Source: Xylophilus sp. Leaf220 (lineage in GTDB: Bacteria > Pseudomonadota > Gammaproteobacteria > Burkholderiales > Burkholderiaceae_C). Taken from it: a stretch of DNA of 64,000 nt. Of this stretch, positions 53,665 through 63,650 are shown piece after piece (positions within the stretch are counted from its first letter, which is position 1; every line of letters begins with the position of its first letter). The position numbers were made by a program, and so were the translations under genes. The notes under the pieces are model-generated. The model saw only the letters and a list, made by a program, of their open reading frames with translations, searched no databases and had not been told where the DNA came from. The stretch covers positions 90,399 to 154,398 of the forward strand of contig NZ_LMKO01000024.1 of the NCBI RefSeq assembly GCF_001421705.1, read 5' to 3'.

Positions 53665-55902
53665 ATGCACGCCGCCCCCCTTCGCCCTTCCCTGTCCGCA
53701 TGGCGCAGCCGCTGGGCGGCCATTGCTACGTTTTTAATAGCTAGTAGCCAGTGCGTGGCGCCCGCCAGCGCCCAGTTTTCCTTCGCATCCGCTGCCGGGA
53801 AGACCGCACCCGCCCGCATCGCCACGCCGCATGTGGAGGCCGAGCTGGTGGCCCATGCGCCCCAGGGGGTGGAACCGGGCGCCACCCTCTGGGCCGGCCT
53901 GCGCATCGCCCACCAGCCCGAGTGGCACACCTACTGGAAGAACGCGGGCGACTCCGGCCTGCCGACCACCCTGTCCTGGACGCTGCCCGCGGGCCTGTCC
54001 GCCGGCGCCATCGACTGGCCGGTGCCCCGGAAGATCCCGATCGGCACCCTGGCCAACTACGGCTACGAAGGCACGGTGCTGCTGCCGGTGCCCTTCACCG
54101 TGGCGGCCGATTTCCAGCCGCCAGCCGGCGCCGCCACCGTCACCCTGCAGCTGCACGCCGAATGGCTGGTCTGCCGCAAGGAGTGCATCCCCGAGCAGGC
54201 CGACCTGGCGCTGGTGCTGCCGGTGCGCGGCAGCACCGCCGGCTTCGGCGCCGAGTTTGAGGCGGCGCGCGCCGCGCGGCCCGCGGACGTGCCGGGCCGG
54301 GCGCAGGCCACGGTCGACGGCGACCGGCTGGCGGTCTCCGCCGCCGCGCTGCCCGCCGCCCTGCGCGGCCGGCCGCTGGAGCTGCTGCCCGAGACGCCCA
54401 ACATCGTCGTCACCGCCGCCACGCCAGAACAGGGCTGGCAGGGCGACGCCTGGACCGCCCGGGTGCCGCTGGACCCGCACCGCAGCGACGCCCCGGCCAC
54501 CCTGCCGATGGTGCTGGTCGCCACCGGCGCCGACGGCGCCCGCACCGGCTGGCGCATCGAGGCCGACCTGCAGGGTGCCTGGCCCGCCACCGCCGCGCCC
54601 GCCGCGGTGTCGCCCGCGCTGGAGGCGGCGCTGCAGGCCAATGCAGCCGGCGCGACAGCCGCCGCCCCGACCGCGCTGCCGCCGCAGCTCGCGCCGCTCG
54701 GCACTTGGCTGGCGGCCCTGGCCGCGGCGCTCCTCGGCGGCCTGCTGCTCAACCTGATGCCATGCGTGTTCCCGGTGCTGGCGGTCAAGGTGATCGGCTT
54801 CGCCCGGCACGGCGCCGACCGGCGGGCGCACCGGGCCGCCGGGCTGGCCTACACCGCCGGCGTGGTGCTGTCCTTCGTCCTGCTGGGCGCGGTGGTGCTG
54901 GGGCTGCGGGCGGCCGGCGCGCAGCTGGGCTGGGGCTTCCAGCTGCAGTCGCCCGCGGTGGTGGCGGCGATGGCGGCGCTCTTCACCCTGCTGGGCCTGA
55001 ACCTGGCGGGCGTCTTCGAGTTCGGCATGTGGGCGCCGCGCGGGCTGGCCGGCACCGCACTGCGCCATCCGGTAGCCGATGCGTTCCTGTCGGGCGTGCT
55101 GGCGGTGGCGATCGCCTCGCCCTGCACCGCGCCCTTCATGGGCGCCTCGCTCGGGCTGGCGCTGGGGCTGCCGGTGGCGCAGGCGCTGCCGCTGTTCGCG
55201 GTGCTGGGCCTGGGCATGGCCCTGCCCTACCTGGCCGCCAGCTGGCTGCCCGCGGTGGCCCGCCTGCTGCCGCGTCCCGGCGCCTGGATGGACGTGTTCC
55301 GCCGCGCGATGGCCTTCCCGATGTTCGCCACCGTCGCCTGGCTCACCTGGGTGCTGGGCCAGCAGAGCGGCATCGACGGCGCCGGCACCCTGCTCGCCTT
55401 GCTGGTGGCCCTGGCCGCGGTGGTCTGGTCGCTGACGCTGCGGGGCCGCACCCGGGTCGGCGCGGCGCTGCTGTCGGTCGCCGCGCTGGTCGGAGTGGTC
55501 GGCGCCTGGGGACACAACCTGGTGCGCTATGCGCCCGCCGCCGCCGCCGTGGCCCAGGCCGGCGAGCGCTGGGAGTCCTGGAGCCCGGCGCGGGTGGCCG
55601 CGCTGCAGGCCGAGGGCCGGCCGGTGTTCGTCGACTTCACCGCCGCCTGGTGCGTGACCTGCCAGGTCAACAAGCGCGGCACCCTGGCCCGCGACGACGT
55701 GCTGGCCGCCTTCGACGGCAAGCGCGTCGCCCTGCTGCGCGCCGACTGGACCCGCCAGGACCCGGCCGTCAGCACCGCGCTGCGGGCGCTGGGCCGCAGC
55801 GGCGTGCCGGTCTACCTCCTGCAGGCCCCGGGCCGCCCGCCGGTGGTGCTGACCGAACTGCTGGGCGCCGACGAGGTGAAGGCGGCGGTGGCCGCGCTGT
55901 AG
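53665..55902 (+). CDS. ScsB/DsbD-family protein-disulfide reductase
   Basis: A 745-aa three-domain thiol-electron transporter. The periplasmic N-terminal ScsB-like domain has HTYWKNAGDSGLPTT and the Cys pair in CRKECIPEQAD (~169). The eight-helix DsbD core has membrane Cys in LMPCVFP (~365) and SPCTAPFMG (~485). The C-terminal thioredoxin domain has WCVTC (~662). It moves reducing power from cytoplasmic thioredoxin to periplasmic partners. ScsC/ScsD partners are not adjacent. The signal peptide region is encoded by repeat copy E. A start at 53623 is possible. Confidence 0.92.
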   Translation: MHAAPLRPSLSAWRSRWAAIATFLIASSQCVAPASAQFSFASAAGKTAPARIATPHVEAELVAHAPQGVEPGATLWAGLRIAHQPEWHTYWKNAGDSGLPTTLSWTLPAGLSAGAIDWPVPRKIPIGTLANYGYEGTVLLPVPFTVAADFQPPAGAATVTLQLHAEWLVCRKECIPEQADLALVLPVRGSTAGFGAEFEAARAARPADVPGRAQATVDGDRLAVSAAALPAALRGRPLELLPETPNIVVTAATPEQGWQGDAWTARVPLDPHRSDAPATLPMVLVATGADGARTGWRIEADLQGAWPATAAPAAVSPALEAALQANAAGATAAAPTALPPQLAPLGTWLAALAAALLGGLLLNLMPCVFPVLAVKVIGFARHGADRRAHRAAGLAYTAGVVLSFVLLGAVVLGLRAAGAQLGWGFQLQSPAVVAAMAALFTLLGLNLAGVFEFGMWAPRGLAGTALRHPVADAFLSGVLAVAIASPCTAPFMGASLGLALGLPVAQALPLFAVLGLGMALPYLAASWLPAVARLLPRPGAWMDVFRRAMAFPMFATVAWLTWVLGQQSGIDGAGTLLALLVALAAVVWSLTLRGRTRVGAALLSVAALVGVVGAWGHNLVRYAPAAAAVAQAGERWESWSPARVAALQAEGRPVFVDFTAAWCVTCQVNKRGTLARDDVLAAFDGKRVALLRADWTRQDPAVSTALRALGRSGVPVYLLQAPGRPPVVLTELLGADEVKAAVAAL
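53725..53784 (+). repeat. Interspersed repeat, copy E, inside the ScsB-like gene
   Basis: GCTACGTTTTTAATAGCTA, then a GC-rich block ending CAGTTTTCCTTC, parallel to copies A-D. The GC stem is poorly kept. In frame it encodes signal-peptide residues ATFLIASSQ.. up to PASA. Confidence 0.6.
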
Positions 55903-56012
55903 CGGGAAACTGTCGCCCAGCCATCTGCGCGACGGCGTCGAAAACGGGAGAATGTCCGGTGCCGACGGCGACTCGCCGGGCACCTCCCGACGCCGTCTAC
56001 CGCCCGCCCCGC

Positions 56013-58493
<2,481 letters not shown>

Positions 58494-58538
58494 CGCCGAC
58501 GCGGGCGGTGCCGCCGCGCCGGCGCCGTGCCGGGGCGA

Positions 58539-59507
58539 CTACTGCGCCAGCAGGCTGCAGAAGCGCGCGATGTCGATGTTGCCGCCGCTCAGCACCACGC
58601 CTACCCGCTGGCCGCGCAACCGCTCCTGCATGTTGCGGGCCGCGGCCAGGCCCAGGCAGCCGGTGGGCTCGACCACCATCTTGAGCCGCGCGGCCAGGAA
58701 GGACATGCATTCCACCAGCTCGGCATCGCTCGCGGTGAGCACATCGGTCACCTCGCGCCGGATGATCGGGAAGGTGATGTTGCCCAGGTGCTGGGTCTGC
58801 GCGCCGTCGGCGATGGTGTGGGGCGTATCGATGTGCACGATCTCGCCCGAGCGGAACGAGCGCTGGCCGTCGTTGCCCGCTTCGGGCTCGACGCCGTAGA
58901 GCCTGCACTGCGGCGACAGCGCCCTGGCCGACAGGGACGATCCCGAGAGCAGCCCGCCGCCACCGAGCGGCACGAACAGCGCGTCGAGCTCGCCCACTTC
59001 CTCGAACAGTTCCTGGGCAGCCGTGCCCTGGCCGGCGATCACGTCGGGATGGTCGTAGGGCGGGATCAGGGTGAAGCCGTGCCGGGCGGCCAGGTCGCGG
59101 CCGATCTGCTCGCGGTCGTCGGCGTAGCGGTCGTAGAGCACCACCTCGGCGCCGTAGCCGCGGGTGGCCTCGATCTTCACCGCCGGCGCGTCCTGCGGCA
59201 TGACGATGGTGGCCGGAATGCCCAGCAGCCGGGCCGACAGCGCGATCGCCTGCGCATGGTTGCCCGACGAGAACGCCACCACGCCCGCCTTGCGCTGCGC
59301 CGGCGTGAACTTCGACAGCGCGTTGAAGCCGCCGCGGAACTTGAAGGCGCCCATGCGCTGCAGGTGCTCGCACTTGAGGAACACCTCCGCACCCATCATC
59401 TCGTTCAGTGTGCGCGAGGTGACGACCGGGGTGCGGTGGGCATGGCCGGCGATGCGTGCCGAAGCGGCGACGACGTCTTCGTAGGTGGGCAGTGCAGGTG
59501 CGTTCAT
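58539..59507 (-). CDS. PLP-dependent threonine/3-hydroxyaspartate-type dehydratase
   Basis: The 322-aa fold-type II PLP enzyme has the Schiff-base Lys in RMGAFKFRGGFNAL, the cofactor Asn loop SSGNHAQAIAL and the phosphate cup VPLGGGGLLSGSS. It lacks the C-terminal ACT-like regulatory domain of biosynthetic IlvA. Its length and motifs fit catabolic threonine/serine dehydratases, serine racemases and L-threo- or erythro-3-hydroxyaspartate dehydratases (BhcB-like). It is last in the regulator/iminosuccinate-reductase-family operon (49-bp gap), which favours hydroxyaspartate. The ATG at 59507 (MNAPALPTYEDV) is preferred. Confidence 0.9.
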   Translation of the reverse strand: MNAPALPTYEDVVAASARIAGHAHRTPVVTSRTLNEMMGAEVFLKCEHLQRMGAFKFRGGFNALSKFTPAQRKAGVVAFSSGNHAQAIALSARLLGIPATIVMPQDAPAVKIEATRGYGAEVVLYDRYADDREQIGRDLAARHGFTLIPPYDHPDVIAGQGTAAQELFEEVGELDALFVPLGGGGLLSGSSLSARALSPQCRLYGVEPEAGNDGQRSFRSGEIVHIDTPHTIADGAQTQHLGNITFPIIRREVTDVLTASDAELVECMSFLAARLKMVVEPTGCLGLAAARNMQERLRGQRVGVVLSGGNIDIARFCSLLAQ

Positions 59508-59556
59508 GGTGCGGAAAGGGTGAAGCGAAAACAAGGGCGGATGGGCGAAGCGGCGG

Positions 59557-60528
59557 CTACCAGGGCCAGGCGACGGCGGTGCCGGCCCCGGCTGCGAGCG
59601 CCCGCTGGTGGACGAGCCGCGCGACGGTCAGGTCCTGCAGAGCCAGGCCGGTCATGTCGAACACGGTGATGTCGCCAAGGCCACGCTCGAAAGCGACGCG
59701 GCCGTCGAGCAGGTCGCCGATCTCGTCGCAGGGCGTATCGGGCGCCCACTGCGTCTCGCCGATCTGCGTGGCCTGCGCGCGGTCGTCCACGACGACACGC
59801 GCACGCTCCAGCAGGCCGGCCGGCAGTTCGCGCTTGCCGCGGGTGTCGGCGCCGACGCAGTTGAAATGGGTGCCGGGCCGCACCGCCGCCGCATCGAACA
59901 GCGGGCCACCGCCGGGCGTGGCGGTGATGACGATGTCGGCGGCCGCGACGGCCGCATCGGCATCGGTCGCCGGTGCGATGCGGCAGCGGCCGGCGAACGC
60001 CGCCTCGAATGCCGCATCGGTGCGACCCCGCGCCGCGACGTACGCCACCTCGCGCAGCGCCGGCAGCTGCCGCAGGGCGTAGTCGAGCTGCACCCGCGCC
60101 TGCACGCCGGTGCCGAACACGCAGGCCCGCGCACTGCCCGGCCGCGCCAGCATCTGCAGGCCGATGCCGCCGGCCGCGCCGGTGCGGGCGGTGGTGATCG
60201 TGTTGCCGTCGATCACGCACAGCGGCCGGCCGGTCAGCGGGTCGGCCAGCAGGATCGTCGCCTGGTGTGGCTCGCCGCCGGCCGCGCGGTTGGCGGGCCA
60301 GAAGCCGGCGGCCTTGAAGCCCAGCAGGCCCTGGCCCGGCACGTCGCCCGACTTGATGCCGAAGATGCCGCCGGTGGGCAGCGCCTCGCGCACCACCGGA
60401 AACACCCGGCCCTCGCGCCGGCTGTGCAGCACGAAGGCCTCCCGTACCGCCTCCAGCACGTCGGCCGGCTGCAGCAGCGGCGCCACCGCGGCACCGTCGA
60501 TCAGGAGAAGGCGGGCATCGTGCGGCAT
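59557..60528 (-). CDS. Ornithine cyclodeaminase / mu-crystallin family dehydrogenase (BhcD/EutC-like)
   Basis: A 323-aa NAD(P)-dependent enzyme. The substrate Lys region is GIFGIKSGDVPGQGLLGFK and the Rossmann motif is VFGTGVQARVQLDYALR. ITATPGGGPLFD and HFNCVGADTRGKRELP follow. The family includes ornithine cyclodeaminase, alanine dehydrogenase, ectoine-pathway EutC and iminosuccinate reductase (BhcD). With a hydroxyaspartate-type dehydratase downstream, iminosuccinate reduction to aspartate is the best inference. Its start is 4 bp from the regulator stop, so the two are tightly coupled. Confidence 0.9.
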   Translation of the reverse strand: MPHDARLLLIDGAAVAPLLQPADVLEAVREAFVLHSRREGRVFPVVREALPTGGIFGIKSGDVPGQGLLGFKAAGFWPANRAAGGEPHQATILLADPLTGRPLCVIDGNTITTARTGAAGGIGLQMLARPGSARACVFGTGVQARVQLDYALRQLPALREVAYVAARGRTDAAFEAAFAGRCRIAPATDADAAVAAADIVITATPGGGPLFDAAAVRPGTHFNCVGADTRGKRELPAGLLERARVVVDDRAQATQIGETQWAPDTPCDEIGDLLDGRVAFERGLGDITVFDMTGLALQDLTVARLVHQRALAAGAGTAVAWPW

Positions 60529-60532
60529 GGGT

Positions 60533-61168
60533 TCACTTGGCGTAGGCGTAGACGGAGGCGCGCGACACGCCCAGGTGTGCGGCGATGGTGTCCATGGCGC
60601 GGCGCACGTCCAGCAGGCCGGCGGTGCGCAGCTCGCGCAGGAGGGTGCGGCGGTCGTCGGCCCGCAGGGAGCGTGGCGTGGTGGCCAGGCGGGCCGCGAA
60701 CTGGTCGATGCGCTCGCGGATCCGGTCGGCACCGGTCGGGTCGAGCGACTCTTCCACCGCCGCCCGCGGGTCGATGTGGACGAAGCGCGCCATGGCGGTC
60801 TGGAAGCCGTGGAACAGCGTCAGGTCCACATTCATGCACAGCGCGGCGATGTAGCGGCCGTCCGCGTCCTTGATGCCGATCGAGGTGCTCTTGGCCTGGC
60901 GGCCGTCGGCGAAGGTGTTGGCATAGTTGGCGATGACCGGCGGCATGTCCGGGTCGTGGATGCGGGCCAGGCCCAGCTCGGTCGTCGGCTCGCCGACGGC
61001 GCGGCCCGACAGGTTGTTGTGGATCGCGAGGATCGAGCGCTTCGGGTCGAGCAGGTCGTGCACCACCACTTCGCAGAAGGGCGCGAAGGTCTCGCCCAGG
61101 CCCTGCGCGATCTGGCGGACCTGGTCGAGAAGCAGTGTCTGCTCGGGGCTACGGCGGGGTTTCGGCAT
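60533..61168 (-). CDS. DauR/YheO-type PAS-like transcriptional regulator
   Basis: A 211-aa regulator. The YheO-like PAS domain covers ~15-125 (FCEVVVHDLLDPKRSILAIHNNLSGR, STSIGIKDADGRYIAALCMNVD). The C-terminal helix-turn-helix (~165-211) ends AAHLGVSRASVYAYAK. Family members sense small ligands such as amino-acid derivatives (DauR controls D-arginine catabolism in Pseudomonas). It heads the minus-strand operon and is divergent from the D-amino-acid-type enzyme. Paired direct repeats in the gap are likely its sites. The ATG at 61168 is used; one at 61207 would run through the repeats. Confidence 0.88.
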   Translation of the reverse strand: MPKPRRSPEQTLLLDQVRQIAQGLGETFAPFCEVVVHDLLDPKRSILAIHNNLSGRAVGEPTTELGLARIHDPDMPPVIANYANTFADGRQAKSTSIGIKDADGRYIAALCMNVDLTLFHGFQTAMARFVHIDPRAAVEESLDPTGADRIRERIDQFAARLATTPRSLRADDRRTLLRELRTAGLLDVRRAMDTIAAHLGVSRASVYAYAK

Positions 61169-61170
61169 CT

Positions 61171-61204
61171 GGATAGTCTGTCCAATTTTGGATAGACTGT
61201 CAAA
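61171..61204. promoter_or_regulatory. Paired direct repeats in the divergent promoter
   Basis: GGATAGTCTGTCCAA (61171-61185) and GGATAGACTGTCAAA (61190-61204) are 15-mers differing at two positions and offset by 19 bp. They lie between the regulator and the D-amino-acid-enzyme gene and are probable binding sites of the DauR-like regulator. Confidence 0.6.
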
Positions 61205-61251
61205 CATTCGACGATTCGTCCACACCGCCACCCGTACCCACGGACTCCAGG

Positions 61252-62424
61252 ATGCCCATGCACCCACCCGCCGACCTCGAAACGCCCCTGCTCCTGCTCG
61301 ACGAAGCGCGGATGCAGCACAACATCGACCGGATGCAGTCGCGCATGGACGCGCTGGGCGTGCGGTTCCGTCCGCACGCCAAGACCAGCAAGTGCGCCGA
61401 GGTGGTGCGGCGCCAGATCGCGGCGGGCGCACGGGGCATCACCGTCTCGACGCTGAAGGAGGCCGAGCGCTTCTTCGCCGCCGGCATCGACGACGTCCTG
61501 TACGCGGTTGCGATCGCGCCGGCCAAGTTCGCCCATGCGCTGCGGCTGGCGCGCGCCGGGCTGCGGCTGACGCTGCTGGTCGAATCGGTCGCGGCGGCCG
61601 AGCAGCTGTCGGCTTTCGGCAGGGCCGAGGGCCACGGCTTCGACGTGCTGGTCGAGGTGGACACCGACGGCCACCGCTCCGGCATCGCGCCGGCCGACCC
61701 GTGGCTGCTGGACGTGGCCGCCGCACTGCGCACCGACGCGGCCGGCCACGGCGCGCGGCTGGCCGGCGTGCTGACCCATGCCGGCAGCTCCTACGACCTG
61801 CGCACGCCCGCAGCGCTGGAGGCGATGGCCGAGCAGGAGCGCGCCGGCTGCGTCGCCGCGGCCGAGGTCCTGCGCGCGGCCGGCCATGCCTGCGCGGTCG
61901 TCAGCGTCGGCTCCACCCCCACCGCGCTCAGCGCCCGGCACCTGGAAGGCGTGACCGAGGTGCGGGCCGGCGTCTACGTGTTCTTCGACCTGGTGATGGC
62001 CGGCACCGGCATCTGCCGGCCCGACGAGATCGCGCTGTCGGTGCTGTGCACCGTGATCGGCCACCGCGCGGAGAACGGCTGGGTGATCACCGACGCCGGC
62101 TGGATGGCGATGAGCCGCGACCGCGGCACGCAGAAGCAGGCACACGACTTCGGCTACGGCCTGGTGTGCGATGCGGACGGGCGTCCGCTGCCGGGCCTGA
62201 CCTTCGACGCGGCCAACCAGGAGCACGGCGTGCTGCAGTGGACCGGCGGCGACGGGGACGACGCCATCGCGCTGGCCGAGCGTTTCCCGCTGGGCGCGCA
62301 ACTGCGCATCGTGCCCAACCATGCCTGCGCCACCGGGGCGCAGCATCCGGCCTACCACCTGCTGCCGGCGGCAGGCGGCGTGGGCGACGTACTGCCGCGC
62401 TGGGAGCGTTTCAGCGGCTGGTGA
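61252..62424 (+). CDS. D-threonine aldolase / D-serine dehydratase-fold PLP enzyme (probable D-threo-3-hydroxyaspartate or D-serine dehydratase)
   Basis: The 390-aa fold-type III PLP enzyme has an alanine-racemase-like N-terminal barrel with the PLP Lys in RFRPHAKTSKCAEVV. The C-terminal D-ser_dehydrat domain has TDAGWMAMSRDRGTQ. The metal site reads PNHACAT, i.e. His and Cys separated by one residue. From memory, His/Cys marks Zn-type D-serine and D-threo-3-hydroxyaspartate dehydratases, whereas D-threonine and 3-hydroxyaspartate aldolases use His/Asp. I therefore favour a dehydratase giving oxaloacetate or pyruvate plus ammonia. Divergent from the DauR-like regulator and 76 bp before the asparaginase. 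Confidence 0.87.
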   Translation: MPMHPPADLETPLLLLDEARMQHNIDRMQSRMDALGVRFRPHAKTSKCAEVVRRQIAAGARGITVSTLKEAERFFAAGIDDVLYAVAIAPAKFAHALRLARAGLRLTLLVESVAAAEQLSAFGRAEGHGFDVLVEVDTDGHRSGIAPADPWLLDVAAALRTDAAGHGARLAGVLTHAGSSYDLRTPAALEAMAEQERAGCVAAAEVLRAAGHACAVVSVGSTPTALSARHLEGVTEVRAGVYVFFDLVMAGTGICRPDEIALSVLCTVIGHRAENGWVITDAGWMAMSRDRGTQKQAHDFGYGLVCDADGRPLPGLTFDAANQEHGVLQWTGGDGDDAIALAERFPLGAQLRIVPNHACATGAQHPAYHLLPAAGGVGDVLPRWERFSGW

Positions 62425-62500
62425 TCCTGTACCGTTGCGTCCTTTCGGCCCTTTCGCGCGTTCTGCGCCGACGACCTCCGCACCCTCACTGCCGACACCC

Positions 62501-63517
62501 ATGACCTCCCTGCCCCCGACGCCAGCCCGCAAGCCCCGCATCGCACTGCTCGCCACCGGCGGCACCATCGCCGGCGCGGCCGCCTCGGCCACCAGCACCA
62601 GCGCCTACACCTCGGCCGTCACCGGCGTCGAGGCGCTGCTGGCCGCGGTGCCGCAGATCGCCGACGTGGCCGCGGTGCGCGGCGAACAGGTGCTGCAGAT
62701 CGGTTCCGAGAGTTTCGACAACGCCCGGCTGCTGACGCTGGCGCGCCGGGTGGCGGCGCTGGCCGCGTCCGAAGCGGTGGACGGCATCGTCATCACCCAC
62801 GGCACCGACACGATGGAAGAGACCGCCTACTTCCTGCACCTGACCATCCCCACCGCCAAGCCCATCGTGCTGACCGGCGCGATGCGCCCCGGCACTGCCC
62901 TGAGCGCCGACGGCCCGCTCAATTTGCTCGACGCGGTGACCGTCGCCGCGCATGCCGGGTCGGCCGGCAAGGGCGTTTTGCTGGTGATGGACCAGCAGGT
63001 CCACAGCGGCCGCGACGTGGCCAAGACCCACGCCAGCCGCACCGACGCGTTCCGCTCCGAATACGGCCCGCTAGGCACGGTGGCCGACGGCCAGGTGCGC
63101 TTCTACCGCCTGCCCGCGCGGCCCCACACCGTGGCGAGCGAATTCGACATCGCCCGCATCGACACGCTGCCCGAGGTCGGCATCGTCTACGCCCACGGCA
63201 ACACCAGCCCCGCGCCGTACGAGGCGTTGGTCGATGCCGGCGCCCGCGCCATCGTCCACCTGGGCTTCGGCGGCGGGACCGTGCCGGACTACCTGGAAGC
63301 GACCCTCCAGGCGGTGCAGGCCCGCGGCGTGACGGTGGTGCGCGCCACCCGCATGGCCGGCGGCGGGGTAACGCGCAACGGCCCGGTCGACGACGACGCC
63401 CTCGGCTCGGTCGCGGCCGACGACCAGAACGGGGTGAAGGCGCGGCTGCTGGCGGCGCTGGCGCTGGCGCAGGGATGCGACGCGGGGGCGATGCAGCAGG
63501 TGTTCTGGCGCTATTGA
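62501..63517 (+). CDS. L-asparaginase (type II-like)
   Basis: The 338-aa enzyme hydrolyses L-asparagine (and possibly glutamine) to aspartate and ammonia. The first catalytic Thr is in LLATGGTIAGAA. The second triad is in VITHGTDTMEETAYFL, with the Lys further along in SGRDVAKTHASRTDAF. No convincing signal peptide precedes the domain, so it is probably cytoplasmic. The ATG at 62501 is 76 bp after the D-amino-acid enzyme stop. Its presence ties the island to aspartate supply. Confidence 0.94.
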   Translation: MTSLPPTPARKPRIALLATGGTIAGAAASATSTSAYTSAVTGVEALLAAVPQIADVAAVRGEQVLQIGSESFDNARLLTLARRVAALAASEAVDGIVITHGTDTMEETAYFLHLTIPTAKPIVLTGAMRPGTALSADGPLNLLDAVTVAAHAGSAGKGVLLVMDQQVHSGRDVAKTHASRTDAFRSEYGPLGTVADGQVRFYRLPARPHTVASEFDIARIDTLPEVGIVYAHGNTSPAPYEALVDAGARAIVHLGFGGGTVPDYLEATLQAVQARGVTVVRATRMAGGGVTRNGPVDDDALGSVAADDQNGVKARLLAALALAQGCDAGAMQQVFWRY

Positions 63518-63610
63518 GCCCGTCGGGAGCCGGCCGCCCCAGTCGAGGCGATAGCGGCGCTTTTCGAAGCCGCGAGGCCCGTTATGGCGGGCGTTCTCAT
63601 CGATGGCCCG

Positions 63611-63627
63611 GTGCTTGCATGAAGCAC
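63611..63627. promoter_or_regulatory. Small palindrome upstream of the last Bug gene
   Basis: GTGCTT-GCATG-AAGCAC, a perfect 6-bp inverted repeat 24 bp before the start codon. Possible operator; significance unsure. Confidence 0.3.
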
Positions 63628-63650
63628 GCTTTGCCGCACCAGGACCGACC

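Noticed and set aside
58539-60528. Hydroxyectoine degradation pair EutB/EutC
   Set aside because: The same two enzyme families occur in ectoine catabolism, but EutD/EutE, EnuR and ectoine transport genes are absent, and the D-amino-acid enzyme and asparaginase point elsewhere. Not fully excluded.
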